Below, piece after piece: positions 44,332 through 54,313 of a stretch of DNA of 64,000 nucleotides. Location: contig NZ_RSCL01000017.1 in the NCBI RefSeq assembly GCF_003991905.1, positions 124,001 to 188,000 of the forward strand, given 5' to 3'. The position numbers were made by a program, and so were the translations under genes. The stretch's first letter is position 1; the number at the start of each line of letters is the position of its first letter. The DNA is from Dulcicalothrix desertica PCC 7102 (lineage in GTDB: Bacteria; Cyanobacteriota; Cyanobacteriia; Cyanobacteriales; Nostocaceae). Under the pieces are notes generated by a model. The model had not been told where the DNA came from and did not search any database. It saw only the letters and a program-made list of their open reading frames with translations.

Positions 44332-45771
44332 ATGACAGTAAGAGTTCGTCTTGCACCCAGTCCGACTGGAAATTTACATATTGGTACAGCAAGGACTGGT
44401 ATATTTAACTGGTTATTCGCACGTCATCTCGATGGTAAATTTATTCTGCGAATCGAAGATACTGACGAAGAACGCTCAAAAGACGAATTTACAGAAAATA
44501 TTTTCGAGGGTTTGCGCTGGTTAGGGTTGAATTGGGATGAAGGTCCTTTCTTTCAATCGAAGCGTTTAGATTTATATAAAGAGGCAGTACAAAAGTTATT
44601 AGACAAGGGTTTAGCTTATCGCTGCTATACAACTTCCGATGAACTTGATACATTGCGCGAACTTCAAAAAGCCAAAAATGAGGCGCCTCGTTATGATAAC
44701 CGTCACCGTAATTTAACACCTGATCAAGAAGATGCATTTAAAGCCGAAGGACGCAGCTTTGTAATTCGCTTTAAAATCGATGACGACCGAGAAATTACAT
44801 GGAATGATTTAGTGCGCGATCAAGTTGTATGGAAAGGAAGCGACTTGGGAGGTGATATGGTAATTGCACGCGCAGCAGATGATGGAGTGGGACAACCACT
44901 TTATAATTTTGCTGTGGTTGTTGATGACATGGATATGCAAATTACCCATGTTATTCGTGGTGAAGACCACATTGCTAATACTGCCAAGCAAATTTTGTTA
45001 TACGAAGCTTTCTCTTGCCCCGTTCCAGAATTTTCTCATACACCCCTCATTTTGAACCAAGAAGGGCGTAAATTATCGAAGCGCGACGGTGTAACGTCAA
45101 TTTTTGACTTTAAGAAGATGGGTTTTGTCGCTGAAGCGTTAGTTAACTATATGACGTTACTTGGTTGGTCTCCTGTTGATTCAACGCAAGAAATATTTAC
45201 TTTAGAAGAAGCTGCTAAACAATTTAGCTTTGAACGAGTTAATAAAGCTGGCGCCAAATTTGACTGGGCAAAGTTAGATTGGATTAATAGTCAGTATATT
45301 CACGCAATGCCTACTCTTAAGTTAATTCCTATGCTAATTCCATATTGGGAAGAGGCTGGTTATGATGTTAAAGGGCGCCCTCAAGAATGGCTAGAGAAAC
45401 TCACCGCGTTAATAGGCGCCAGTTTAACGCGCTTGACTGATGCAGTAGAAATTAGCAAACCCTTCTTTAATGACATTGAATATAACGAAGAAGCAAAAGC
45501 TCAATTACAACAAGAAGGTTCTAAAAATGCTTTGGAATTTGTACTAACAGCACTAGATAATACACAAGAACTTGCCGAAAATTCAGTGCAAGACATTATT
45601 AAACAGGTAATGAGAGCTACTAACCTTAAAAAACCTGCGGTCATGAAAGCCGTCCGTGCATCTCTGACAGGAGAAACCCACGGGCCAGACTTGGTACAAT
45701 CATGGTTATTACTTCACCAAAATGGCGCCGATGTGTCACGTATAAAAACTGCACTGCAACTAATCAGCTAG
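44332..45771 (+). CDS. gltX: Glutamyl-tRNA synthetase
   Basis: The 479-residue class I synthetase has the HIGH-type motif ([17 protein letters not shown]), the Glu-specific IEDTDEERS and [18 protein letters not shown], and the KMSKS-type motif ([10 protein letters not shown]). The C-terminal helical anticodon-binding part is complete. In cyanobacteria this enzyme normally charges tRNA-Glu and also tRNA-Gln, the latter being corrected by GatCAB; it also feeds tetrapyrrole synthesis. It is followed by a strong hairpin. Confidence 0.97.
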   Translation: MTVRVRLAPSPTGNLHIGTARTGIFNWLFARHLDGKFILRIEDTDEERSKDEFTENIFEGLRWLGLNWDEGPFFQSKRLDLYKEAVQKLLDKGLAYRCYTTSDELDTLRELQKAKNEAPRYDNRHRNLTPDQEDAFKAEGRSFVIRFKIDDDREITWNDLVRDQVVWKGSDLGGDMVIARAADDGVGQPLYNFAVVVDDMDMQITHVIRGEDHIANTAKQILLYEAFSCPVPEFSHTPLILNQEGRKLSKRDGVTSIFDFKKMGFVAEALVNYMTLLGWSPVDSTQEIFTLEEAAKQFSFERVNKAGAKFDWAKLDWINSQYIHAMPTLKLIPMLIPYWEEAGYDVKGRPQEWLEKLTALIGASLTRLTDAVEISKPFFNDIEYNEEAKAQLQQEGSKNALEFVLTALDNTQELAENSVQDIIKQVMRATNLKKPAVMKAVRASLTGETHGPDLVQSWLLLHQNGADVSRIKTALQLIS

Positions 45772-45773
45772 TA

Positions 45774-45798
45774 GTAGGGTGGGCAGTGCCCACCCTAC
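45774..45798 (+). terminator. Hairpin after gltX
   Basis: GTAGGGTGGGC and GCCCACCCTAC form a perfect 11-bp stem with an AGT loop, three bases beyond the gltX stop. No T-run follows, so it may be a dispersed repeat that also acts as a 3' end. Confidence 0.65.
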
Positions 45799-45893
45799 AT
45801 TTGGTAGCAAATTACTCTTCATCTGGAACTTTGCACGTAGCATAGATGTCATCTATCACACTTAGAGTACTATGCAATTAAACTTCTAATGCC

Positions 45894-46373
45894 GTGTTAA
45901 ATAAAACTTTTAAACTATCATTTTTGTTAGTAACCGTCGCTGTCACCTCGGTAATTAATACTCATGTACGCGCACAAGAGGCGCCTATATTTGGTGATGT
46001 GACTATAGGGCAAAAATTTGGGCCAGACCCAGTAACAGTAAGGGGAATGAGTGGTGGAGATGTTGCCGGAAGACGCATCACAAACTCACCAGACACACCA
46101 ACTGGTCCGTGTGCTGGCTTTTTTGATGAGAAACCAGACCATACTATTGAACTAAAAAATCGATTTGAATATTTAAAGCTACGAGTCGAAAGTCCTGCTG
46201 ATACAACTTTAATAGTCAAAGGTCCCGGTGGCGCCTGGTGTAACGATGATTTAGATGGCAAAAACCCCGGTATTGTAGGTGCATGGCTACCCGGAACCTA
46301 TAACGTCTGGATTGGTTCTTACCGAAAAAATAGTTACATTCCTTATACGTTACAAATTACAGAAACTAAGTAA
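45894..46373 (+). CDS. Exported hypothetical protein, PPC-like
   Basis: The 159-residue product has a signal peptide (MLNKTFKLSFLLVTVAVTSV, cleavage near VRAQEA). The mature part has a beta-rich core (FEYLKLRVESPADTTLIVKG, then GPGGAWCNDDLDGKNPGI and GTYNVWIGSY), similar to the small prepeptidase C-terminal type domains of exported cyanobacterial proteins. The start codon is a GTG. A hairpin terminator lies 20 bases downstream. Confidence 0.7.
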   Translation: MLNKTFKLSFLLVTVAVTSVINTHVRAQEAPIFGDVTIGQKFGPDPVTVRGMSGGDVAGRRITNSPDTPTGPCAGFFDEKPDHTIELKNRFEYLKLRVESPADTTLIVKGPGGAWCNDDLDGKNPGIVGAWLPGTYNVWIGSYRKNSYIPYTLQITETK

Positions 46374-46391
46374 GTGAGTTGTAGATGGTGT

Positions 46392-46425
46392 GATTCCCGA
46401 CTTTTAGTTGTCGTAGTCGGGAATC
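46392..46425 (+). terminator. Hairpin after the exported PPC-like protein
   Basis: GATTCCCGAC and GTCGGGAATC form a 10-bp stem with a 14-base loop, 18 bases after the stop. Confidence 0.6.
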
Positions 46426-46668
46426 TAGTCACCATCTTTGAGTAATGTCTAGTAAAATAAATAAGAATTAAGTTAAATTTAATTAAGATTCGTGTTGACG
46501 TTACGGTAATGTCGTAACACGAGCGTCGTGTTATCACAGCCTCGTCACGCATCCAAATTAAACATAATGGATTAAGAAACATCCGTTTAAGCGCGATTCG
46601 TAACCGAGTGTATAGCGCGGTTGCTTGAGCCATCGAAGTTGTATTGCAAAGAGGAACGACAAGTTAAA

Positions 46669-48555
46669 ATGAAATTTTCCTGGAGAGTACTGCTACTCTG
46701 GACACTACCCGCTTTAGTTATTGGCTTTTTCTTTTGGCAAGGAGCATTTGCAAGCGCTCCGGCTGAAATGACCAAAAATACAGCCGGTACACGCATGACC
46801 TACGGTCGCTTTCTAGAATATTTGGATGCGAATCGGGTATCGAGTGTTGATTTTTATGAAGGTGGTAGAACTGCGATTGTTGAGGCTTTTGACCCAGCAC
46901 TTGATAATCGTGTTCAACGGGTACGAGTTGATTTACCTGCAAGCGCACCAGAGCTAATAAGCAAGCTCAAAGAAAAAAATATTAACTTTGATGCTCATCC
47001 AGTACGGAATGATGGAGCTATTTGGGGATTGTTGGGCAATTTGATTTTCCCAGTACTATTGATTACGGGATTATTCTTTTTGTTCCGACGTTCGAGCAAT
47101 CTTCCTGGTGGCCCCGGTCAAGCTATGAATTTTGGTAAGTCGAAAGCAAGATTTTCGATGGAAGCTAAAACAGGCGTTAAGTTTGATGATGTAGCTGGTA
47201 TTGAAGAAGCTAAAGAAGAACTTCAAGAAGTTGTTACTTTCTTGAAACAACCTGAGAAATTTACTGCTGTTGGTGCCCGTATTCCTAAAGGAGTACTTTT
47301 AGTTGGTCCTCCAGGAACAGGTAAAACATTGCTCGCGAAAGCAATTGCTGGTGAAGCGGGTGTACCGTTCTTTAGTATTTCAGGTTCAGAATTTGTAGAA
47401 ATGTTTGTTGGTGTGGGTGCTTCGCGCGTTCGCGATTTATTCAAAAAAGCCAAAGACAATGCACCTTGTATTATCTTCATCGATGAAATTGACGCAGTAG
47501 GTCGTCAACGTGGTGCAGGTATTGGTGGTGGTAATGATGAACGTGAACAAACTCTTAACCAGTTGCTCACCGAGATGGATGGTTTTGAAGGTAACACAGG
47601 CATCATTATTATTGCTGCTACCAACCGTCCTGATGTCCTTGATGCTGCGTTATTACGTCCTGGACGCTTCGACCGTCAGGTAACAGTTGATGCACCAGAT
47701 ATTAAAGGCCGTTTAGAAGTATTAAAAGTACACGCACGTAACAAGAAGTTGGATGCAAGTGTTTCATTAGAAACTATTGCACGTCGCACACCTGGTTTTA
47801 CAGGCGCCGACTTGGCGAACTTGCTCAACGAAGCTGCAATTTTGACTGCTCGTCGTCGTAAAGATGCCATCACACTTTTAGAAATTGATGATGCAGTTGA
47901 CCGTGTTGTTGCGGGTATGGAAGGTACACCGTTAGTAGATGGCAAGAGCAAGAGATTAATTGCTTACCATGAAATTGGACATGCGCTCATTGGTACCCTG
48001 CTCAAAGACCATGACCCTGTACAAAAAGTTACCTTAATTCCACGTGGACAAGCTCAAGGTTTAACCTGGTTTACTCCTAACGAAGAAATGGGCTTAATAA
48101 CTCGTGCCCAACTACGTGCAAGAATTACTGGAGCATTAGGTGGTCGTGCCGCTGAAGAAGTTATATTTGGCAGCGCAGAAGTAACTACTGGCGCCGGAAA
48201 TGACTTGCAGCAGGTAACTGGAATGGCACGTCAAATGGTAACAAGGTTCGGAATGTCCGAATTAGGACCTCTTTGCTTAGAAAGTCAACAAGGTGAAGTT
48301 TTCCTTGGTCGTGACTGGACAACACGCTCAGAGTATTCTGAATCAATTGCAGCGCGTATTGATGCACAAGTACATACTATTGTTGATGAGTGCTACGCAA
48401 ACGCGAAGAAAATTATGCGCGAACAGCGTACTGCGTGTGACCGTTTAGTAGATTTGCTTATCGAAAAAGAAACTATTGACGGTGAAGAATTCCGTCAAAT
48501 TGTAGCAGAATACGCTGAAGTACCCGAAAAACTACAGTTTGTACCTCAGTTGTAA
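46669..48555 (+). CDS. ftsH: ATP-dependent zinc metalloprotease FtsH
   Basis: From the ATG at 46669 the protein is 628 residues, typical of cyanobacterial FtsH. Two membrane helices (residues ~6-26 and 115-135) flank a periplasmic/lumenal domain. The AAA domain has Walker A GPPGTGKT, Walker [12 protein letters not shown] and the SRH region ([13 protein letters not shown]). The zinc site reads HEIGH, as in the thylakoid FtsH group, with the third ligand in the later NDLQQVT region. It degrades damaged membrane proteins such as photosystem II D1. The frame is open to 46621, but the internal ATG begins the membrane anchor. Confidence 0.96.
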   Translation: MKFSWRVLLLWTLPALVIGFFFWQGAFASAPAEMTKNTAGTRMTYGRFLEYLDANRVSSVDFYEGGRTAIVEAFDPALDNRVQRVRVDLPASAPELISKLKEKNINFDAHPVRNDGAIWGLLGNLIFPVLLITGLFFLFRRSSNLPGGPGQAMNFGKSKARFSMEAKTGVKFDDVAGIEEAKEELQEVVTFLKQPEKFTAVGARIPKGVLLVGPPGTGKTLLAKAIAGEAGVPFFSISGSEFVEMFVGVGASRVRDLFKKAKDNAPCIIFIDEIDAVGRQRGAGIGGGNDEREQTLNQLLTEMDGFEGNTGIIIIAATNRPDVLDAALLRPGRFDRQVTVDAPDIKGRLEVLKVHARNKKLDASVSLETIARRTPGFTGADLANLLNEAAILTARRRKDAITLLEIDDAVDRVVAGMEGTPLVDGKSKRLIAYHEIGHALIGTLLKDHDPVQKVTLIPRGQAQGLTWFTPNEEMGLITRAQLRARITGALGGRAAEEVIFGSAEVTTGAGNDLQQVTGMARQMVTRFGMSELGPLCLESQQGEVFLGRDWTTRSEYSESIAARIDAQVHTIVDECYANAKKIMREQRTACDRLVDLLIEKETIDGEEFRQIVAEYAEVPEKLQFVPQL

Positions 48556-48578
48556 TTATTACAAGTTGAGATTCTATT

Positions 48579-48611
48579 AGAAACCAGGTTTCTTGAATAA
48601 ACCTGGTTTCT
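48579..48611 (+). terminator. Terminator after ftsH built from two repeat copies
   Basis: AGAAACCAGGTTT and AAACCTGGTTTCT pair perfectly over 13 bp with a 7-base loop and a T-rich tail. It is formed from the GAAACCxGGTTTC repeat family. Confidence 0.85.
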
Positions 48612-48742
48612 TTGTTTTATTTCCGTATTTATATAAATCATGTTTGTAGTTTCTATAGCAGGTAATTAACTTGTGAGTAAGCAATAAAGCCAAAGCAATA
48701 CGGTTGAAACTACACGCATTAAGATTTTATAAAGGATTTAAT

Positions 48743-49000
48743 ATGGAAACCTCAGAATCTCAACAACCAACTATGCGATTACTAGCCAACACTAATGGGC
48801 TACCTAATTTACGTTTCGGCAATTCGGGTGAGTCTGTTAGAGTATTGCAAAGGCTATTACGCTCTAATGGCTATCCTGTTACTATTGATGGCTCGTTTGG
48901 CGCCATAACAGAAAGTGCAGTTAAAGCTTTTCAAGCTCGACGTGGTTTAACTATCGATGGAATAGTAGGTGCCATTACTTGGCGTGAATTAACTCGATGA
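48743..49000 (+). CDS. Peptidoglycan-binding domain protein
   Basis: From the ATG at 48743 the protein is 85 residues. It consists of one PG_binding_1 domain: LRFGNSGESVRVLQRLLRSN, GYPVTIDGSFGAITESAVKAF and LTIDGIVGAITWRELTR. There is no signal peptide and no enzymatic domain. It may act as a cell-wall-targeting module or as a partner subunit. An in-frame upstream start (48704) adds only 13 residues. Confidence 0.85.
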   Translation: METSESQQPTMRLLANTNGLPNLRFGNSGESVRVLQRLLRSNGYPVTIDGSFGAITESAVKAFQARRGLTIDGIVGAITWRELTR

Positions 49001-49059
49001 ACTAACTTATTAAAAAATAGGACTTACACGTATCAGTAAGTCCCATAATTTGAAACTAA

Positions 49060-49497
49060 TTATTGTGCTTTCTGACCAGCAACAGTAGCTTCAACCTTAA
49101 CGGTTTTAACACCTTGGAATTTGTACTCTTTTACAGCAGGCTCAATTTTATTGAGGGTTGCTTGATCAGGTACAGTACCTTTAACTGTTAGTACACCTTC
49201 TTTCTCTTCTACAGATAGTTTGCTGCCAGGAAACTTTTCTTCTAAACGGTTTTTAACGATGGTTTTTACTCCACCTGCTCCCGTTACTGCTGTCTTGGCG
49301 CCATCGGTAGTACTTTTAGCAGCATTAGTTGCTTTAGTAGCTGTGTCTGTAGCAGTTTTGGAAGTTGCTTCTTTTGCAGTGGTTGCAGGAGCTTCGTTAG
49401 TAGTGCCTGCGTCTGAAGTTTTCGAGGCATCTTGTTGGCAAGCTACGGCACCAACCATCAAAATACCGCTAACTAAAAATGGGATTATCTTTTTCAT
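49060..49497 (-). CDS. BON-domain lipoprotein
   Basis: The 145-residue product has a lipoprotein signal (FLVSGILMVGAVAC), a long low-complexity Ala/Thr/Lys linker (residues ~25-75) and a C-terminal BON domain (VKTIVKNRLEEKFPGSKLSV, VLTVKGTVPDQATLNKIE). BON domains are linked to envelope stability and stress. It probably sits at the outer or thylakoid membrane facing the periplasm. Confidence 0.85.
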   Translation of the reverse strand: MKKIIPFLVSGILMVGAVACQQDASKTSDAGTTNEAPATTAKEATSKTATDTATKATNAAKSTTDGAKTAVTGAGGVKTIVKNRLEEKFPGSKLSVEEKEGVLTVKGTVPDQATLNKIEPAVKEYKFQGVKTVKVEATVAGQKAQ

Positions 49498-50044
49498 TTC
49501 TATCTCCGCTTTTGAGTAATGAACAGCGATTAGTTAATTGGGTGTGCGGTGCTGAGGAGCAAATCTTAAAACAAAATTAAATGTGAAATGGCAAAGGCAT
49601 TTTAGTCAAGCACTCAAATAACTGAGTACTAAACTGTTAAATATCTTTATCAATGGTGAATAGATAGTAACAAATTTAAGAAAATCTGCTATCTCTAGAC
49701 GCGCTTTAACTGAACTATTTTATTGCAATGCTTTTATTAGTCAATTAGTAGTTTAATTTTAAAATAAGTATTTTATATTACATTACCCTCTTGTGGAGCG
49801 GGCATCCTTGCCCGCCTTTGTATAAAGAACAGGCAAGGATGCCTGTTCCACAAGATTATTTACTGATGTACAATTTGAACAAGTACGAGTTTTAATTACG
49901 GATAAAGGTATTTGCGCGGAAATTGCCCTTTGCATGTTCGGTTCTACGACTTTCATACAGACGCAAATGCATATAACCTCGTAGTAGTTGTGTATGCTTA
50001 TCAAACCTATTGATATCGCGCTCTCTCTGAAGGGGTGAAAAATT
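49498..50044. other. 547-bp intergenic region with a 65-bp inverted repeat
   Basis: CTTGTGGAGCGGGCATCCTT at 49790 pairs with AAGGATGCCTGTTCCACAAG ending at 49854, giving a 65-base hairpin with a small internal loop. A shorter relative is at 26795-26820. The rest is AT-rich. A minus-strand frame through this region (49783-50208) overlaps the next gene and is not convincing. Confidence 0.65.
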
Positions 50045-51526
50045 GTGTATAAATGGATTCTGCCAAGCCTGAGTGATATTTTAGCCGCCAACCAAACACC
50101 TATGGCGCCTGCTTGCTCTGCAAAAGCGGAAAGCCAATGGCGCCTGAGTTTAGCAGCAACCGAAAAATTACTGTTAAATACACTCGGCAATAGTATTAAC
50201 GATAACACTCAAGGCTTAGTTTTAGCTGCACCTGCACCGCTTTTTAGCCAGCTTGAACTAACCCAGAATCTTCAAACAATTACTTTTACAGCAAAGCCAT
50301 TTAACCCGTTAGCATTAATGCCGTTTCAGATGCCTACTGTAAAGGTACCAGAATTTAGTTCGCATCCATCTGAACCTGTACTACCGTTACTTGCACAAGA
50401 CCCATTAGGTTCAGAACAATTTTGCTTAGTGTTTACAAATGCCTTTCAACTAGTGCTGGTTTTGGGTGAAGATGAAAATGGTAATAGATTATTTTCATTT
50501 TCGTTTGACCCCGAAGTTGTACAACAAGCTTGGAAAGCTTTAGGTGCGCGTATAATGTTGGTCAACCCTGATGAATTCGCTAATTTAGCTTCTTTAGTAC
50601 AAAAGTATGGAGAAGTGGCGCCTGATTTTCGGGTAGTAACACAGTTTAGCCAATTGGTTTTAACAGAGTTTTCAGAAAACAAAGATATAAAATCAGCTTC
50701 TACTAATGATAAAGATGATTCGCTAGTTGTAGAAAGCGATGGAAATCAATCTCATCACATCCCAATTTCCTCAGCTAGCTCATACCGTTCTGACGTGGAA
50801 CTTCTCCAAGCTTTTGCTCACGAAGTTCGTACTCCTTTAGCAACTATTCGTACAATGACACGGTTATTACTTAAATATAAAGATTTGCCAGCGAATGTCA
50901 TTAAGCGATTACAGATGATAGATGCAGAGTGTACAGAGCAAATTGACAGGATGGAGTTATTGTTTAGAGCAGCGGAATTAGAAACATCTAATACGTCGGG
51001 TAATTCCGGGACACAGTTAACACCAATGTGTTTAGAGCAAGTATTACAAGAAAGTATTCCTCGTTGGCAACAAGCAGCAAGCCGTCGTAATTTAAATTTA
51101 AATGTAGTTCTACCGCAAAAGCTACCAACAGTTATAAGTAACCCTAATATGTTGGATAGAGTTCTCACCAATTTGATTGAGAACTTTGCTCGAAATTTAC
51201 CATCTGGTAGTCAACTTCAAGTGCAATTTGTCACTGCTGGCAACCAGCTTAAGTTACAACTGCTGCCTTTGTTACAAGGTGATGATACAAATGCTAACAA
51301 ACATGAATGTACACCACCAATTCGCAAAGCTATCGGTCAGTTGCTAATGTTTCAACCAGAAACTGGAACCATCAGTTTAAATTTGGCAGCGACAAAGCAT
51401 TTGTTTCAAGCTATTGGCGGTAAGTTAATTGTACGTCAGCGTCCTAAACATGGTGAAGTTATGACTATTTTCTTACCATTAGAAGCTGTTAATGAGCCAG
51501 AAAGCGGGTTTTTGGTATCGAAATAG
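50045..51526 (+). CDS. Sensor histidine kinase with a degenerate ATPase domain
   Basis: The 493-residue protein has a ~230-residue N-terminal domain of unknown type, a Ser/Asp-rich linker, and a HisKA domain with the phospho-acceptor His in LLQAFAHEVRTPLATIRTM. The ATPase region keeps an N-box-like stretch (RVLTNLIENFARNLPSG) but the G1 (DxGxG) and G2 (GxGxGL) motifs are not seen; the equivalent parts read PLLQGDDTNANK and GTISLNLAATKHLFQ. There is no membrane segment. It may be a cytosolic sensor working with another kinase. The start is a GTG at 50045. Confidence 0.8.
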   Translation: MYKWILPSLSDILAANQTPMAPACSAKAESQWRLSLAATEKLLLNTLGNSINDNTQGLVLAAPAPLFSQLELTQNLQTITFTAKPFNPLALMPFQMPTVKVPEFSSHPSEPVLPLLAQDPLGSEQFCLVFTNAFQLVLVLGEDENGNRLFSFSFDPEVVQQAWKALGARIMLVNPDEFANLASLVQKYGEVAPDFRVVTQFSQLVLTEFSENKDIKSASTNDKDDSLVVESDGNQSHHIPISSASSYRSDVELLQAFAHEVRTPLATIRTMTRLLLKYKDLPANVIKRLQMIDAECTEQIDRMELLFRAAELETSNTSGNSGTQLTPMCLEQVLQESIPRWQQAASRRNLNLNVVLPQKLPTVISNPNMLDRVLTNLIENFARNLPSGSQLQVQFVTAGNQLKLQLLPLLQGDDTNANKHECTPPIRKAIGQLLMFQPETGTISLNLAATKHLFQAIGGKLIVRQRPKHGEVMTIFLPLEAVNEPESGFLVSK

Positions 51527-51589
51527 AAACCAGGTTTCTGATGAGAACTTATAATAAAAAAGCTAAATCGAAATAGAAACCAGGTTTCT
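51525..51589. repeat. REP-like doublet between convergent genes
   Basis: AGAAACCAGGTTTCT lies at 51525-51539 and 51575-51589, start to start 50 bases. Both copies are preceded by TCGAAAT, so a slightly longer unit is repeated directly. The left copy overlaps the stop of the histidine kinase gene, and the right copy ends at the stop of the CHAT gene. Confidence 0.85.
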
Positions 51590-54213
51590 TAAAGCCAGTC
51601 ACCAATTAAAACGAACGGCGCCCAGTAAAATGGATGTAAAAAGTCTTTATCTTTTAAGAATGTAATTTGAGTGTTACGTAATGCTTGAGCTTTAGTTATG
51701 CCAGGAGTACTGAGTTGTTTATAAAATTCCACCATAAATTTTGCAGTTGACTCGTCTTGTACTGCCCATAAAGTTGCTATAGTACTACGGGCGCCTGAAC
51801 GCACAGCGACTCCAGCTAATCCTAAAATTGCACGGTTATCACCTTTAGCAGTTTGACAAGCACTGAGAACAATTAAATCTACAGGTACTGACTCTGGTTC
51901 AGAACGGGTTTTTAATAGTTCATCTAAATCCTTAACGTTAATTCTGCCATTCCAAGTAACAATATATGTGTCATCTGACCTGCTACTAAATTGACCATGT
52001 GTTGCCAAATGTAAAACAGAAAAAGGTGTAGATTTGATTAAGTTTTTTAAATTTGAGTCAGTAAATTTATCATTAAGTAGTAACTTTGCTGACAATTCGT
52101 CAGAAATTTTTGTGACTTCAAATTTGACGGCAGGTAATGCTTTATATCCTTGATTTGCTTCGCTTAACCCTGCTGCGATTATTTTCAGGTGCCTGTTATT
52201 TACAGATTGCGAGCGCATAATTTGTAAGCCAGGAGACAGTGCAACATTATACTTTTCTAGCAAGTATTGTTTGCCATCGTGTAAAGCAGCCATTGGGATA
52301 TTGCGAAGCGAACCATCAAGCACAAAAACTAAAGTTTTAATACCGTGACTTGCTAATTTGTCTTCTGCTGAACGAATTAGCCAGTTATATAGTTGTTGTG
52401 ATGCCTTTAATCTTAATTCATTAGAGAATACAGGATTAAGCGATTGACGCATTAATTTTATTGTATTTTCAATCTCGCGTTGCCCAAGCTGTGTACGGTA
52501 ACTTGAAAGTGCTTCACCATTGGGCATTGATAAAATGACTTCTAGGCGGTCTTGTAAGATAATTGGATATATTACTGCTGCTTGTGTATCGATTGTATCG
52601 ATTTTTTGCTGTTTGGCATCAATACAAGCTTCGCGGAAAAAATTATCGAGTTCAGCAAGTTGCAACGCTTCTATAATTTCTCGTGCTTCTTTAAGGTTTT
52701 TTTGATTCGGATTTGAGGTTAGTAGTAATGATACGTATTCGCGATAAACAGGTTCAACACTTTCTTGAAACGAAAACTGAATATTCGGATTTACTGCCAC
52801 TAAATCACTACGTAGTGATTTGAGAATTTCTACAGCAGAGCTATATGCTGAAGATGCTACTTCAATATTACCTTTACTTTTATTCAGGCGCCCAATTTGC
52901 CAAGCAGCTTGGTAGGCAATATCAGAAGCATTAATCGCTTGTGCAATAGAAAGAGCTTCATTACTCAATTTTAACGCTAATTCTGGCTGCTGCGAAGACT
53001 CGTATAATTTTCCTAACTCGTTTAAAGAGTAGGATAAGGCGCGCAAATCACCTATATTTTCAGAATCTTTTATTGCACGAGCTAAAATTTTGGCTGCTTG
53101 ATGTTGCCAAGGTGTACTGTTGTCTTTCTGGGATAAATGCTTAATACTTGTAGCAAAATTAACTTCTGCATAAATTGACATCCGACTCGTTGGAAGCTTT
53201 GATAATAGCGGTTTGATTTTTGGTACAAGTTCAACAGCTTCGTTTATTTTTGATGTTTCAACATAGATACTTAATTGGTTAAGTAAAGCTTCTACCTGAA
53301 CTCTAGGATTCGTAGCTATTGAGAAAGCTTGTTTATAATAAGAGAGAGCTTGTTCGTTTTGTGGCAAGCTGCGTTTAGTATTGCCCAAACTAAATAAAAT
53401 TTCACTTGTGTCAGCAATTGAACCTAATTTTTGACTTATCGTAAGACTTTCTTTTAAAGCGTTTTCAGATTGCTGTAAATCACCAACAACTTGCAGTGCA
53501 ACACCCAAACTTCGTAAAGCTTTGAGTCTAAGCGATAAATCTTGTTGATTTCTTAATTTTTTATTAACTTCTGTTAACACGTCTTTAGCACGACGGTATA
53601 AACCTAAAGCTTGCAATGCTTGAGCTTGATTGATTTTGCTACCAATTTGACCGGATATATCGTTCGCTGCTGTATAAGCTTGTTCTGCTTCTTGCCAGCT
53701 TTTTAAGGCCGCTTCGGGTTGCCCGATGGAAATTTTTAAGCTACCCTTAGTATTTAAAACAACTGCTAATAATAGCTGATTTACGGTTTTGTTCGAGTTA
53801 TTTTGTAGTATTTTCAGACTATCATCAATTGCAGCTTGGGCTTTTTTCCACTCTCCTAAATTTTGGTAAGCAAGCGATAAGTAACTTAAAGTCCATGCTT
53901 GATTATTTATATCTCCTTGACGTTGATAATTAACTGCTGCTTGTTGCCAGATGTTGGCAGCTTCGGTAAACCGTCCAGCTTCATATCGAATTCTACCTTG
54001 GTCAAGAGATAATGTAGCACTTTGAATTTGAGCGGATTGAGCTAAACTATGTGATGATTCGTGCTTATTTGCATTTGCAGGCGCCATATTTACTACCAGC
54101 AAAAAAGCTAAAAATCCGATACTGAATTGGAACAGCGCACGAATTAAAAAATTACTTCTTAGTTTTGTACTAGTAATTAGACTAACATATTTTTTGGGAT
54201 TGGTCATACTCAC
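51589..54213 (-). CDS. CHAT-domain protein with TPR repeats, exported
   Basis: The 874-residue protein has a membrane/signal segment near the start (FLIRALFQFSIGFLAFLLVV, then NMAPANA). About 10 TPR-like helix pairs fill residues ~60-480 (IRYEAGRFTEAANIWQQAAV, LSYLSLAYQNLGEWKKAQ). The C-terminal CHAT domain (residues ~570-874) has the His in VLHLATHGQF and the Cys in VLSACQTAKGD, both needed for caspase-like proteolysis. It is the last gene of a minus-strand set with two kinases and a DUF928 protein. TPRs probably recognise a partner that triggers cleavage. Confidence 0.88.
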   Translation of the reverse strand: MSMTNPKKYVSLITSTKLRSNFLIRALFQFSIGFLAFLLVVNMAPANANKHESSHSLAQSAQIQSATLSLDQGRIRYEAGRFTEAANIWQQAAVNYQRQGDINNQAWTLSYLSLAYQNLGEWKKAQAAIDDSLKILQNNSNKTVNQLLLAVVLNTKGSLKISIGQPEAALKSWQEAEQAYTAANDISGQIGSKINQAQALQALGLYRRAKDVLTEVNKKLRNQQDLSLRLKALRSLGVALQVVGDLQQSENALKESLTISQKLGSIADTSEILFSLGNTKRSLPQNEQALSYYKQAFSIATNPRVQVEALLNQLSIYVETSKINEAVELVPKIKPLLSKLPTSRMSIYAEVNFATSIKHLSQKDNSTPWQHQAAKILARAIKDSENIGDLRALSYSLNELGKLYESSQQPELALKLSNEALSIAQAINASDIAYQAAWQIGRLNKSKGNIEVASSAYSSAVEILKSLRSDLVAVNPNIQFSFQESVEPVYREYVSLLLTSNPNQKNLKEAREIIEALQLAELDNFFREACIDAKQQKIDTIDTQAAVIYPIILQDRLEVILSMPNGEALSSYRTQLGQREIENTIKLMRQSLNPVFSNELRLKASQQLYNWLIRSAEDKLASHGIKTLVFVLDGSLRNIPMAALHDGKQYLLEKYNVALSPGLQIMRSQSVNNRHLKIIAAGLSEANQGYKALPAVKFEVTKISDELSAKLLLNDKFTDSNLKNLIKSTPFSVLHLATHGQFSSRSDDTYIVTWNGRINVKDLDELLKTRSEPESVPVDLIVLSACQTAKGDNRAILGLAGVAVRSGARSTIATLWAVQDESTAKFMVEFYKQLSTPGITKAQALRNTQITFLKDKDFLHPFYWAPFVLIGDWL

Positions 54214-54313
54214 GCTAATTGTAATGAATTATTTTTGTGATAATTTATAATGAGAATAGTATAGTTTGTTATAAAGTTCATATATATAATTTCTTTAAAA
54301 TTGATTTAAAAAA

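Noticed and set aside
49783-50208. 141-codon minus-strand frame upstream of the histidine kinase
   Set aside because: It overlaps the kinase start and runs through a 65-base hairpin repeat; no motif supports it.
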